From: Melioribacteraceae bacterium
GTDB taxonomy: Bacteria; Bacteroidota; Ignavibacteria; Ignavibacteriales; Melioribacteraceae
Assembly: GCA_021647785.1 (NCBI GenBank)
Contig: JAKIUC010000007.1
Location: 30,738-94,737 of the forward strand
Direction of reading: 5' to 3'
Length of the DNA stretch: 64,000 nucleotides
The notes beneath the pieces are model-generated. The model made no database searches. It was not told where the DNA came from and saw only the letters and a program-made list of their open reading frames with translations. Positions 18,662 through 28,002 of the stretch are shown here, piece by piece. The position numbers and the translations under genes are program-made. Positions within the stretch are counted from its first letter, which is position 1. The number at the start of each line of letters is the position of its first letter.

Positions 18662-19531
18662 ATGCAATCACCAGTTGAAATTAATAGCAATACAAAAATA
18701 GTAGGAGTAATTGGACATCCAATTAAGCATACGCTTTCTCCAGTAATGCACAACTATGCCTTTAATAAACTTAAGCTCGATTTTGTTTATCTACCGTTTA
18801 ATATTTCTTCAACAGAATTGAAGGATTCATTAAAAGGTATGATAGCATTGGGGATTAAAGGATTTAATGTTACAATTCCTCACAAAGAAAGAATAGTAGA
18901 ATACATGGACGAACTCTCTGACAGTGCAAAAATAGTTGGAGCCGTTAATACTGTTGTAAATGATAACGGAACACTAATTGGATATAATACAGATGTTAAT
19001 GGTATTATTAATACATTAGAAGAGTTTAAAAATGAGATTAATGGAAAAACTGTAAGTGTGTTAGGTGCTGGCGGTGCTGCAAGATCTGTTATATACACAC
19101 TTATTAATCATTTTAATGTTAAGAGGATTAATATTATTAATCGTACAGTTGAAAAAGCAGAATCATTGAAAGATTATTTTTCATCAAAAATGTTGTTTGA
19201 AAAAATTAAGATCTACGAGTTAATTCCTCCGGATGTTACAGAAATTTTGGCTAAGTCTAAATTAATTATAAATGCCTCTTCAATAGGTATGTCGCCTGAA
19301 GATGATGATTCCCCCACTACAATTCCAGAATCGTTTAATAAAAATCAGATTGTTTTTGATATTGTTTATAATCCGCGAAAAACAGTATTCTTAACATTAG
19401 CCAATGAACAAGGGGCTTTAACTATTAATGGATTGAAAATGTTTGTTGCACAAGGGGCAAAATCATTTGAGTTGTGGACAGGGGAAACTATGCCAACAGA
19501 TCAAATTTTAGAATTATTGAGTGAAGAGTAA
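18662..19531 (+). CDS. aroE: Shikimate dehydrogenase (NADP+)
   Basis: The 289-residue protein has the substrate-binding N-domain (GVIGHPIKHTLSPVMHN; catalytic Lys in KGFNVTIPHKE) and the NADP domain with glycine loop SVLGAGGAARSVIYTL and the NRT segment. The C-terminal NGLKMFVAQGAKSFELW is the family end motif. It reduces 3-dehydroshikimate to shikimate in aromatic amino-acid synthesis; chorismate from this pathway also feeds menaquinone, whose genes lie 2 kb away. ATG 18662 follows the TPR gene by 12 bases. Confidence 0.95.
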   Translation: MQSPVEINSNTKIVGVIGHPIKHTLSPVMHNYAFNKLKLDFVYLPFNISSTELKDSLKGMIALGIKGFNVTIPHKERIVEYMDELSDSAKIVGAVNTVVNDNGTLIGYNTDVNGIINTLEEFKNEINGKTVSVLGAGGAARSVIYTLINHFNVKRINIINRTVEKAESLKDYFSSKMLFEKIKIYELIPPDVTEILAKSKLIINASSIGMSPEDDDSPTTIPESFNKNQIVFDIVYNPRKTVFLTLANEQGALTINGLKMFVAQGAKSFELWTGETMPTDQILELLSEE

Positions 19532-19541
19532 TATCCCCGAG

Positions 19542-20912
19542 TTACTTGGTTGCCTGCTCTATTTTTATTCCTTCTTCGTTGTAAATAATCTCAGAATTTA
19601 ATTCTCCAAGGGAATAGCTTGCTTCACGTTTTATTAATCCATTGCTGTGATATGAGTAAAAAACACCATCTGGCAAATCATAAGTAAACCTACCGTAATC
19701 TGAGACTTCACCATTTGAAAAATACCATGTGGCAAACCCTGACTTCCTTCCATTTAGAAAATCAATTTTAGATTTTAAATTCCCATTTTCATAAAAGGTT
19801 GATTCTATTCCAATTATTTTCCCAGAGTGATATTCTCTTTCCTCCTTTAACTGACCGTTAGAGTAAAATGTCTTCATCGTTCCATCTAAAGAGTCTTTAT
19901 CAAAATATGCAGTTTCAATTAAAATACCTTCATTGTTGTAGAGGTTACGCTTTCCTTCTTTTTTTCCGTTAAAATATTCAGTCCACTCAAGGATAATTCC
20001 TTCATCCGAGTACTTACTTGAAACACCATTTAGTAAACCTTCTTTATAGTTTTTTTCAAATTCTAAAAAACCATTTAAATGAAAATATCTGTTTCGTCCA
20101 TTCAATTTCCCATCTTTAAAACTTTGCTCGGATTTCAGAAAACCGTTTCCATAATAATCGCTAAAACTCTCTTCCACCTTTGCGGTTCTTGAACCATGCT
20201 CATACTTAATTCGTTTAGTAACCTGTCCATTTTTATAAGTATCTATAACCCTAATTGAGCCATCGGGATAATAGATGTACGAGGTTCCCTCAAGTTTTCC
20301 TTCTTTGTAGAGAGCTTCGAGAGCAACTTGGTTGAAATCGTAATATACTTTTGTAAGCCCATCCATTTTTCCATTTTTGTAGTTTCGCTCAACTTCTAAC
20401 CATCCATTTTCAAAATATATTTTGGAGAGACCATCTAACACACCATTTTTATAATTCCATATTCCCTGCAATGCACCACTTTTATAGTACGTTTTTGTAA
20501 ACCCATCTTGAACACCATTATTGTAAAATGGTTCTGACCACAACTCTCCTGTTATGTAATACCACTGCGATTTCCCTTCAAGTTTTCCGTGAATGTAATT
20601 CCATCGCATACTTAATGTACCATCCTCAAAGTACCAAAGAGATGTTCCCTCTTCTAAACCATTAACAAATGTCCAATCTTTCCAAAGTGACCCAGACTCA
20701 TAATACTCTTGATATATCCCATTCTTTACGCCATTTACATATTCGCCATAAGTTTTAATTTTTCCATTTTTAAACCGCTCAGTAATTATTTTTCCTTTGA
20801 AATCTTTCCGAGAAACACTCGTGTCCCGGAGCTGTAAGTTTTTTTCTGCCGAAGTGGTTTGGGCAGAGAGAGTGAGTGAAAACATTAAGGCAATAAATAT
20901 TGAAAATATCAT
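19542..20912 (-). CDS. Exported YwqK/MORN-like repeat protein
   Basis: The 456-residue protein has a signal peptide (IFSIFIALMFSLTLSAQT) and then about eighteen copies of a 22-24 residue repeat of the type NGxLxxExxYKNGKLDGxxxxYY. This repeat is annotated as the YwqK antitoxin module in Bacillus but is structurally MORN-like. Because the protein is exported and no toxin gene is next to it, an antitoxin role is unlikely. Bacteroidota carry many such repeat proteins of unknown, probably envelope or surface, function. It converges with aroE (10 bases between stops). Confidence 0.83.
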   Translation of the reverse strand: MIFSIFIALMFSLTLSAQTTSAEKNLQLRDTSVSRKDFKGKIITERFKNGKIKTYGEYVNGVKNGIYQEYYESGSLWKDWTFVNGLEEGTSLWYFEDGTLSMRWNYIHGKLEGKSQWYYITGELWSEPFYNNGVQDGFTKTYYKSGALQGIWNYKNGVLDGLSKIYFENGWLEVERNYKNGKMDGLTKVYYDFNQVALEALYKEGKLEGTSYIYYPDGSIRVIDTYKNGQVTKRIKYEHGSRTAKVEESFSDYYGNGFLKSEQSFKDGKLNGRNRYFHLNGFLEFEKNYKEGLLNGVSSKYSDEGIILEWTEYFNGKKEGKRNLYNNEGILIETAYFDKDSLDGTMKTFYSNGQLKEEREYHSGKIIGIESTFYENGNLKSKIDFLNGRKSGFATWYFSNGEVSDYGRFTYDLPDGVFYSYHSNGLIKREASYSLGELNSEIIYNEEGIKIEQATK

Positions 20913-21010
20913 ACATCCATTAGGTTAAATTCAAAGGTGAAAAATAGAAAATTATGTTATATAAATTCAGCAAAAATATTTAACTTTAGCAAAACTATTT
21001 TGAGGATGTA

Positions 21011-21412
21011 ATGTTTGAAACAGAAAGAATTGTTGAGTTTGGAATGTGTGATAGTGCGGGAGTTTTATTCTTCGCAAAAATATTTGAACTGAGCCATTCT
21101 GCTTATGAGGAGTTTATTTTACGAAGTGATTTAAGAAATAATTATTTTGAAAATGATGAATTAGTAATTCCCATAGTTAGTGCAACATCCAACTTTAACA
21201 AGCCAATAACACTACACGAAGTTTTGAAAATTAATATTGTGGTTTCAAAAATTGGAAATTCTTCCTTTCAACTTACCACTATTTTTTTGGATGAAGTGGA
21301 CAAAGCGAAAGCTACAGTTACAACTACCCACGTTTTTGTTGATAAGAAGGAGTTTAATAAAACAGAAATACCTGATGAATTTTTAAATTTGCTTAAAAAG
21401 AACCAGCAATAA
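21011..21412 (+). CDS. Hotdog-fold acyl-CoA thioesterase, likely DHNA-CoA hydrolase (MenI-like)
   Basis: A 133-residue 4HBT-type hotdog protein with the active-site segment FGMCDSAGVLFFAKIFELSH; Asp14 is the expected catalytic carboxylate and the later HSAYEEF helix is typical. The gene converges on menE and overlaps its 3' end by 20 bases, next to menC and menA. 1,4-dihydroxy-2-naphthoyl-CoA thioesterase is otherwise absent from the set, so I infer a MenI role (hydrolysis of DHNA-CoA before prenylation). The sequence alone would also fit a general acyl-CoA thioesterase. GAGGA lies 5 bases before ATG. Confidence 0.7.
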   Translation: MFETERIVEFGMCDSAGVLFFAKIFELSHSAYEEFILRSDLRNNYFENDELVIPIVSATSNFNKPITLHEVLKINIVVSKIGNSSFQLTTIFLDEVDKAKATVTTTHVFVDKKEFNKTEIPDEFLNLLKKNQQ

Positions 21413-22820
21413 TATTTTTCTCGAACAATACTTTTATCGCTTCAATATTTACTTTCCCCAGTGCTGACTTTGGAATTTCAGTAACAAACAAAATCTTTTT
21501 TGGAATTTTGAAAGCGGCAATTTTTAATTTTAAGTTTTTAAATATCATATCTTTTTCTAAAACAGAATTCTTTTTAAGTACAATAATCGCAACAGGCACC
21601 TGCCCCCACTCATCATCCTTAATTGGAAAAACAAAAGACTCACTAACCTCACTATGCTCATTTATCAACATCTCAATTTCACGCGGGTCTATATTCTCCC
21701 CTCCGGAAACAATTAAATCTTCTCTGCGGGAAACAACAAAAAGTCTATTCTCTTTATCTAAGAAACCATAATCGCCAGTTAAATAGTAGCCATCGTGGAT
21801 TTTATCATTCCAGTTAGATATATCATTCAAATATCCCTTAGCTATTGCATTGCTTTTTATAGCAATCTCACCAACAGTATTAATTTCGACACTCCTTTTC
21901 GATTCATCCAATATTTTTAGTTTAACATTTTCAAGTGGTCTTCCTGCACAGGCTGGATGTGCCTTCAACTCCTTACCACTACACGCTGTAACCATAGCAG
22001 TGGTCTCCGATGAACCATAGACTTTTACTATTTGCCAATTATTTTTGAAAGCAGAATGGATAAGGCTGTCGCTACTTGGTCCACCTCCTAAAAACAGATA
22101 TCGCAAATTCTCATTTGGCTTTGTACCAATTTCTATTAAACGATTTAACACCGTAGGGACAAAAGAAATAATTGTAGGATTATCTTTTTGCATTGATTTT
22201 ACAATATCATCTTGCTTTAATGATTTTGGCAAAACCAAAGTACCTCCAGAAAGCAAAGCACGATTTATAATTGCAAAACCTCCAATATGGTAAAAAGGGA
22301 GCGATGTTAGAAAACAATCCGTACTTGAAAAATTAAACTCTTTGGTTTCTGAAAGGTAACTTTGATAAAGGTTGTTGTTTGTAATTTCAACACCTTTGGG
22401 TTTGCCTGATGAACCTGATGTATATATAATAACAGCGGTATCATAAGGGTTTGCGGTGTTGTGGTATTCTAACACATCATTGTTAGATTCTATTTTCATC
22501 TCGATGGATTGAGTTTCTGAAAGTTGCTTTTTGAACTTTTGGCTTTTAATTACTTTTGAAATATTGATAGATTTAAGAATAGATAAAATCTCAACATCTT
22601 TTAATCTAGTATTTATTGGAATTGGTATAGCACTAATTCTCCATAAAGCAAAAATGGAAATTACATATTCAATAGAATTGTTACTTAAAAGTGGAACATA
22701 TTCTTTAGGCTTTATTCCATTACTTAAATAATATTTTGCCGTGCCATTAATAAAAGATGTTAACTCAAAAAAGCTGACACTTCGTTTATCATCAATGATA
22801 GCAATGGAATTAGAAGTCAT
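21393..22820 (-). CDS. menE: o-Succinylbenzoate-CoA ligase
   Basis: The 475-residue ANL-superfamily enzyme has the P-loop VIIYTSGSSGKPKGVEIT, the A5-like block KVYGSSETTAM, the ATP-binding YYLTGDYGFLDKENR and the hinge/C-terminal Lys in PKSALGKVN. Ligase identity as MenE is supported by position: it overlaps menC by 4 bases (ATGA 22817-22820) and shares the operon with menA. It activates o-succinylbenzoate with CoA and ATP in menaquinone synthesis. Its 3' end overlaps the convergent thioesterase gene by 20 bases. Length is typical. Confidence 0.88.
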   Translation of the reverse strand: MTSNSIAIIDDKRSVSFFELTSFINGTAKYYLSNGIKPKEYVPLLSNNSIEYVISIFALWRISAIPIPINTRLKDVEILSILKSINISKVIKSQKFKKQLSETQSIEMKIESNNDVLEYHNTANPYDTAVIIYTSGSSGKPKGVEITNNNLYQSYLSETKEFNFSSTDCFLTSLPFYHIGGFAIINRALLSGGTLVLPKSLKQDDIVKSMQKDNPTIISFVPTVLNRLIEIGTKPNENLRYLFLGGGPSSDSLIHSAFKNNWQIVKVYGSSETTAMVTACSGKELKAHPACAGRPLENVKLKILDESKRSVEINTVGEIAIKSNAIAKGYLNDISNWNDKIHDGYYLTGDYGFLDKENRLFVVSRREDLIVSGGENIDPREIEMLINEHSEVSESFVFPIKDDEWGQVPVAIIVLKKNSVLEKDMIFKNLKLKIAAFKIPKKILFVTEIPKSALGKVNIEAIKVLFEKNIIAGSF

Positions 22821-23875
22821 ACAGCAAGACCATTAAACTTTGGTGGGTAGGTTTTCGGATTAAAAAGTATCTCTCCTTTGGAGACCAAATAATCATCTGT
22901 TGCTAAATCTTCAATAAAATGGTTGGCAGTATTTAATCCATGAGCATAATTCCCCTTTATAAATGAGGCTATCAAAACTAATGCCGATCGCCCAACTACA
23001 GATTCAAAAGCCGATGAAATTATTATTTTCTTTCCAAGGCTTTCTGCAGATTTTATAAGCGAAATGGTTTGAATTATACTTCCAAGTATTGATGGCTTTA
23101 GAACAATGGTAGTAATGTTTGAACGTTCAATTATTTTTTTTGCTTCCGAAACGTTCCTGATTGATTCATCAATGGCAATAGGGATGCGACTAAAATCAGA
23201 AAGCATTATCAATTCATTAATATTATTGACTGGTTGTTCAAGTAATTCAATTTTATCCTGCGGCAAATTATTAACTGCAAATTCGGCTTGTTGGTAATTC
23301 CAATTTCCATTTACATCCAATCTAATTTTAATTGAATCATCAACACGAGTAGCAATATTTTTTACAAATTCAACATCATCTTCAACAGAATTAACCCCAA
23401 GTTTAATTTTTATAGTTTTAAAATCTGCAATTAGTAAACTATCTATCTCTCTAAAGGTCTCATCTTTCGATTTAATTCCCACTATTCCATTTACTAAAGT
23501 TCTTTTTTCATTTCTTAATATTGAACTTAGTTCCCCTCTTTGAATAAGTAAAGAAATTACAGCCTGCTCAATTCCAAAAAGGAGTGAAGGCAAATTTGAA
23601 ATGGAATGTAACTCAGTAATTAAATCGAACTCTTCATTCCTTGCAGATTTACTAATTATTGAATAGTAAAGTCTATTAAGTGCAGCTTCACATTCATCCA
23701 ACGGTTCGGCACTAAAACCCGGAAGTGGGGAGACTTCACCATAACCAATAAAATTATTTTCATCCACAATTTTAACAATAAAACCTTTTCTTGATTCAAT
23801 AGTAAAGGAGGCATTTCTCAATGGTTCTTTTAACATTAAACTAAATTGAGAAAATTTAAAATCTCTAATTAACAT
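22817..23875 (-). CDS. menC: o-Succinylbenzoate synthase
   Basis: A 352-residue enolase-superfamily enzyme with the MenC pattern: KIKLG (catalytic KxK), the metal ligands Asp in RLDVNGNW, Glu in IELLEQPV and Asp in IAIDESI, then the second catalytic Lys in VLKPS. It dehydrates SHCHC to o-succinylbenzoate. The N-terminus overlaps the menA stop by 7 bases. The order menA-menC-menE in one transcript excludes most alternative enolase functions, such as dipeptide epimerase. Confidence 0.88.
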   Translation of the reverse strand: MLIRDFKFSQFSLMLKEPLRNASFTIESRKGFIVKIVDENNFIGYGEVSPLPGFSAEPLDECEAALNRLYYSIISKSARNEEFDLITELHSISNLPSLLFGIEQAVISLLIQRGELSSILRNEKRTLVNGIVGIKSKDETFREIDSLLIADFKTIKIKLGVNSVEDDVEFVKNIATRVDDSIKIRLDVNGNWNYQQAEFAVNNLPQDKIELLEQPVNNINELIMLSDFSRIPIAIDESIRNVSEAKKIIERSNITTIVLKPSILGSIIQTISLIKSAESLGKKIIISSAFESVVGRSALVLIASFIKGNYAHGLNTANHFIEDLATDDYLVSKGEILFNPKTYPPKFNGLAV

Positions 23876-24765
23876 AATATTATTCCGATAGAAAAAAGGA
23901 GCGAGTAAAATATTGAAAGCTTCGCTGTAAGCTCAAGAGTTTTGTTAAGTTCAACCCCATTAAGCCGAGTCATATCTATCTGTAATTTTATTGCTAACGG
24001 TAAAGTCAGTAAAGGTAATAGAATAAAGGGTGTTGTGCCATACGAGAAATAAAGGAAAAGTGGAATTAGAAATGAAATCAATAATGAAAAAAAATATTGA
24101 TAGAGAGAAAAAGATTTGCCAAACTTTACAGCCAAAGTATTTTTGCTTTTCTTTTTATCTTCATCAGCATCGCGATAGTTATTAACAACTAAAATGTTTG
24201 TAATTAATAATCCAACAGGAATTGAAGCAAGCAAAGCAAATTGTGAAAACTCAATTGCCTGAACGTAATAAGTTCCAAGAGTTGCCACAACTCCAAAAAA
24301 AAGAAATACAAAAATATCACCAAGTCCATTGTAAGCAAGGGGATAAGGACCCGCAGTATATGCATAGCCGGAAACAATTGATAAAATTCCAACCAGTAAA
24401 ATTATCCATCCAGTTAGATATACAAGATATAAGCCAAGTAAAAATGTAGCTCCAAAGGTAAAATAGATTGCTCGCTTCATTTGCTCTTGCGAAATCAATC
24501 CAGCAGCCAAAGCCCTTGTTGGACCAACTCTGTTTTCATCATCAGCTCCTTTAAGATAATCGTAAAGGTCATTAACAAAGTTTGTTCCTATCTGAATTAG
24601 TACGGAACAAATTAGAGCTATTAGAGCCGCAGATAAGTTGAGCTTACCAGCATTTGCAGCCACTGCAGTACCTACAAAAACTGGAGCTAATGCTGCAAGT
24701 AATGTTTTGGGTCTGCTTGCTAAAAGCCAAACAGCAATTCTATTTTTTGAAATGTCTTTAGCCAT
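23869..24765 (-). CDS. menA: 1,4-dihydroxy-2-naphthoate polyprenyltransferase
   Basis: A 298-residue UbiA-family membrane prenyltransferase with about nine helices. The first Asp-rich motif reads NFVNDLYDYLKGAD, followed by RVGPTRALAAGLIS, a MenA-specific block; the second motif is NNYRDADEDKKKSKNTLAVKFG. It attaches the isoprenoid tail to DHNA at the inner membrane. It is the first gene of menA-menC-menE. The 153-base region between its start and the divergent XRE regulator holds three ACAAAGTG boxes (24833-24882). menB, menD, menF and menH are not in the window. Confidence 0.93.
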   Translation of the reverse strand: MAKDISKNRIAVWLLASRPKTLLAALAPVFVGTAVAANAGKLNLSAALIALICSVLIQIGTNFVNDLYDYLKGADDENRVGPTRALAAGLISQEQMKRAIYFTFGATFLLGLYLVYLTGWIILLVGILSIVSGYAYTAGPYPLAYNGLGDIFVFLFFGVVATLGTYYVQAIEFSQFALLASIPVGLLITNILVVNNYRDADEDKKKSKNTLAVKFGKSFSLYQYFFSLLISFLIPLFLYFSYGTTPFILLPLLTLPLAIKLQIDMTRLNGVELNKTLELTAKLSIFYSLLFSIGIILC

Positions 24766-24832
24766 TTAATAAAAATTGTTTTCAAAGTAATAATGCAAGA
24801 TAAAAAGAATAATTCCAAATTGTATGCACAAC

Positions 24833-24882
24833 ACAAAGTGTCGTGTAAATGCCGTAACAAAGTGGTTGATTTATACAAAGTG
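24833..24882. promoter_or_regulatory. Triplicate ACAAAGTG boxes between menA and XRE regulator
   Basis: ACAAAGTG occurs at 24833-24840, 24857-24864 and 24875-24882 (starts 24 and 18 bases apart), and GTAAATG/CATTTAC form an inverted pair at 24845-24851 and 24891-24897. The boxes lie 37-86 bases before the XRE start codon and 68-117 bases before menA. They are a candidate binding site of the adjacent regulator. Whether they control menA too is inference. Confidence 0.5.
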
Positions 24883-24918
24883 GTGTTTTACATTTACAGC
24901 AGATAGAATGGAGAAAAA

Positions 24919-25431
24919 ATGAACCAGCACGAAATAGGAAGAAAGCTCTTAGAGCTAAGAAAGAAGAAAGGCTTAACTCAAGAGGAATTGGCAATTAGAT
25001 GTGGAGTAAATGTTAGAAGTATTCAGAGAATTGAAGCTGGCACAGTGAGTCCGCGAGTTTCAACTTTAAAACTTATTGGAGCAGAGTTGGATTATGAGAT
25101 TCCATTTGATGAAAATGATGATTTGAAATTTTGGCTGCTAACCCTGCACTTATCTAATTTTATATCTTTTCCAATATTTCCGTTAATAATTTGGTTACTT
25201 AAAAAAGATGAGAATCCAGAAATAGATAGACAGGGAAAGGATGTAATCAATTTTCAAATAAGTATGATGATTTATCTCTTTGCTTCTGCAATTCTTGTTT
25301 TTTTTATTATTGGAATTGTACTTCTTCTTTTCCTGGCTTTATATATTACAATCATCACAATTATAAATTCAACCCGAGTTGTGATGGAAAAGGATTATAA
25401 ATATTATTTTACCATTAAGTTTATAAAGTAA
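24919..25431 (+). CDS. XRE-family regulator fused to DUF4870-like membrane domain
   Basis: A 170-residue protein with an N-terminal Cro/XRE helix-turn-helix (about 5-60: GRKLLELRKKKGLTQEELA, then NVRSIQRIEAGTVSPR) joined to a C-terminal DUF4870-like membrane domain with three or four hydrophobic segments (FWLLTLHLSNFISFPIFPLI; IDRQGKDVINFQISMMIYLF). The fusion would place a DNA-binding domain at the inner membrane, where it could sense a membrane state. It diverges from menA, sharing a regulatory region. Known relatives are called XRE plus DUF4870 proteins; their ligand is unknown. Confidence 0.85.
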   Translation: MNQHEIGRKLLELRKKKGLTQEELAIRCGVNVRSIQRIEAGTVSPRVSTLKLIGAELDYEIPFDENDDLKFWLLTLHLSNFISFPIFPLIIWLLKKDENPEIDRQGKDVINFQISMMIYLFASAILVFFIIGIVLLLFLALYITIITIINSTRVVMEKDYKYYFTIKFIK

Positions 25432-25439
25432 TTAACTAC

Positions 25440-27866
25440 TTACAATGCAATAGAGTTTATTCCAATTACAAAACTATTTTCGTTTGTGTGATTTAATCTC
25501 CAAGTAAACTCAAGTTTCAGCGGAATTAGTTGATGCCCAATGCCAAAGCCGAGTTCGTAGAGTGGTTTAATAAATTCACGATAAGAATTGTTTAATGAAT
25601 TTTTATTAATTACTTTTGATTCATCCGAAATAGAGAGCCATGCAACATTAAAGTGTGCGTCTAAACTCATTCGAGCATCTTTTAATAGTGGGATTCTTAA
25701 TATCTTAAAGAGTTCATCATTAAACTGATATTGCGAAGTGATAGTAAAAACACGGTCTCCGAGATACTTAAAAATAGGAACAGTACGGAAAGTGTAATTT
25801 TTACCAAGTGGCAAGATGTTACCAGGCAGTGCCGTCATTAACTGAAATGGTATTGGACCCGATGAATAGAGACCTTTAGCGGAAATAGTATATTTTGTTG
25901 ATTTAAAAGAATTGAAACTAATATACAAATTCATTTTGTAAATCTGGAAATCGAGATTGCTCCTCATTTTCGATTTATTACTAAATATTACTTCACCATC
26001 CAAAGTAAAATACGATTTACCTTGCGAAGTACGCCTTCTGAAATATCCATCTTCAATAAATTTTCTAAAATCGAATTTAAAGTTTGTAGAGAGTGTTACA
26101 ATTTTCCCTTCAAATATTGGCTTGCTTGGTTCATATAAATCATTCTTTTTGAAAAATGAAAACTCTGTATTCACAAAACTATTTTTATCTGTTCGGTTAT
26201 TTATTCCAAAACCTAAATCGAGAATTGGGAGTACTGCCTCAGTTATATTAAGGTTAAATCCGTTTGTGTAAAAGTAATTTCTAAAATCGTAATGCCCAAA
26301 GAGAGAGGTTAATGTTGAAAGAAATTTCCCATATTCATCAGATTCACTAAAGAGAATATCCAATTTATTAAAGGCAGTGAATGATATTTTTATTGTTCTA
26401 TAAGCACCCAAAAGATAGGAGGCTGTAGCATCCCACTTAAATTTTTTATCAGCAAAACCGTAGTTAATATCGAGTGAGCCAGAAAGCCGTTTGCTTTGTG
26501 AGTTATAGTAATATAACCCAGCATTCAAGGCACTTCCTTCCACTTTATTGAAATGATAAAGGTTTATTATTCCGGTTGTTGAGAAGTTTTCGTTTATCCA
26601 AATTTGAGGGGAGAACCACAAGAACCTATCCCAGAAAGTTTTGGGAATGGCTTCAATGCTGTCAATTCTTCTGTATGCTTTAATCTCCTCAAGGCTATTG
26701 GGAATTTTCTGATTTCTACTCCAATAAGTTGAATCCATTTTGTCTGCTTCTAATAAAACTTTTAGAACCACCATATCAAAATAATCAGGATCAATTTTAG
26801 GGTTTATTTTATAATCATAGAGTACCGATTCTATTGCAAAAGCAAACTTTGCCATTCCCAAAATATTTCCACTAATAAAAAGACGATAGTCAATAGGCAT
26901 GTGGATAGAATCAGTGTATGAGAGATATTGCTGCACAACATTTACTTGTGTAAAAATTCCACCAGGGTTGGCTGCATCGTTAAGGTTAACATCAAGCTTA
27001 ATTAAATTGAACGTGCCATCGGTTATGTAAAGATTTCCATAAAAGCCCGGATCGGATGGGTAGTCTGGTTCAAACTGAATATGAAAAACGGTTTGGTTAT
27101 CTATGGCAAGAGTATCCTTTATAAAATAGTAATAGTAATCCAAAGCATTATCGGCAATGGGGCTAAGGAGTTCACGATTAAAAAACCGAATGTCATCAGA
27201 ATAAAAGTTTTGAATTACCCTCCCACCAGTTAACATATTTATTGTTGAAGGAAAGTTTGCAGATTGTTTTTGAGCTACAATTTCCTCTTTATAATTATTT
27301 GGTTTCTGGAAATAACCTTTGCTTTCATTCTCTAAAATTCCGGTAATCTTTAACTCGGCGGTATCCTTTATGCCAAGCCCTAACCCTGCACTGTTAGAAC
27401 CAGCAGAGATATCTTGTGTTGTTTTAATAATTCCTTTTGTAAAAGCGTTAAATTGATACGAGTTTAATTTTTTGTTTCTAACATTTTTTGTTTTAATTGC
27501 TTCTCTAATTATTTCGAATGCAGGGTTCTCTTGCGGTAAAACGGTTATTTCATCAAGTTTAACAGAGGTGCGGTTAAGTTTAAAGTTTATTGGAATATCC
27601 ATATTTACATGTAACGAAATTGTATCGGACTTATATCCAATAAAGGAAGCAACCAACTTATAGTCTCCTCTGTTTAGGTGGAGTATATATTTTCCATCAA
27701 TGTTTGAAGATGTTCCGAGAGATGTACCCACCACTTGAATATTAGCAAAGCCCAATGCTCTTTTGGAGTTTCTATCTGTGATGGTTCCATCGATTGAAAA
27801 TAATTGTCCAAATAAAATAGTAGGACTTAAAAATAAAAAGAAATAGAAAAAAAATGATTTCTTCAA
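25440..27866 (-). CDS. DUF5686 and carboxypeptidase-like regulatory domain outer-membrane protein
   Basis: The 808-residue protein has a signal peptide (1-21, ending LFGQ), a CarboxypepD_reg-like beta-sandwich (about 24-105; DGTITDRNSKRALGFANIQV and GTSSNIDGKYIL), then the DUF5686 region, which ends in a long predicted beta-barrel. Such proteins are common in Bacteroidota and resemble TonB-dependent receptors without a plug; they are thought to reside in the outer membrane. Function is unknown. It is transcribed as a single gene; the terminator of the pilin-like operon lies just upstream (27920-27947). Confidence 0.85.
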   Translation of the reverse strand: MKKSFFFYFFLFLSPTILFGQLFSIDGTITDRNSKRALGFANIQVVGTSLGTSSNIDGKYILHLNRGDYKLVASFIGYKSDTISLHVNMDIPINFKLNRTSVKLDEITVLPQENPAFEIIREAIKTKNVRNKKLNSYQFNAFTKGIIKTTQDISAGSNSAGLGLGIKDTAELKITGILENESKGYFQKPNNYKEEIVAQKQSANFPSTINMLTGGRVIQNFYSDDIRFFNRELLSPIADNALDYYYYFIKDTLAIDNQTVFHIQFEPDYPSDPGFYGNLYITDGTFNLIKLDVNLNDAANPGGIFTQVNVVQQYLSYTDSIHMPIDYRLFISGNILGMAKFAFAIESVLYDYKINPKIDPDYFDMVVLKVLLEADKMDSTYWSRNQKIPNSLEEIKAYRRIDSIEAIPKTFWDRFLWFSPQIWINENFSTTGIINLYHFNKVEGSALNAGLYYYNSQSKRLSGSLDINYGFADKKFKWDATASYLLGAYRTIKISFTAFNKLDILFSESDEYGKFLSTLTSLFGHYDFRNYFYTNGFNLNITEAVLPILDLGFGINNRTDKNSFVNTEFSFFKKNDLYEPSKPIFEGKIVTLSTNFKFDFRKFIEDGYFRRRTSQGKSYFTLDGEVIFSNKSKMRSNLDFQIYKMNLYISFNSFKSTKYTISAKGLYSSGPIPFQLMTALPGNILPLGKNYTFRTVPIFKYLGDRVFTITSQYQFNDELFKILRIPLLKDARMSLDAHFNVAWLSISDESKVINKNSLNNSYREFIKPLYELGFGIGHQLIPLKLEFTWRLNHTNENSFVIGINSIAL

Positions 27867-27919
27867 AGAGGTCTCATGTACATCTGTTAAAATAGAACTA
27901 TTTTAGTTCAGAATATAAA

Positions 27920-27947
27920 AAAAGTCTCAATAAAAATTGAGACTTTT
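27920..27947 (-). terminator. Terminator of the minus-strand pilin-like operon
   Basis: A perfect 12-bp stem (AAAAGTCTCAAT with ATTGAGACTTTT) and 4-base loop. Read on the minus strand the stem is followed by seven T residues, 55 bases after the stop of the 28003-29400 gene. Confidence 0.8.
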
Positions 27948-28002
27948 AAATATTCCTCATTCTTCAGGGATGGAATGAGAAACGTTTTAAATATAAATTA
28001 AA

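Noticed and set aside
24782..24994. Minus-strand frame overlapping the XRE gene start
   Set aside because: It covers the operator-like region and the antisense of the HTH; no ribosome site and no recognisable domain.
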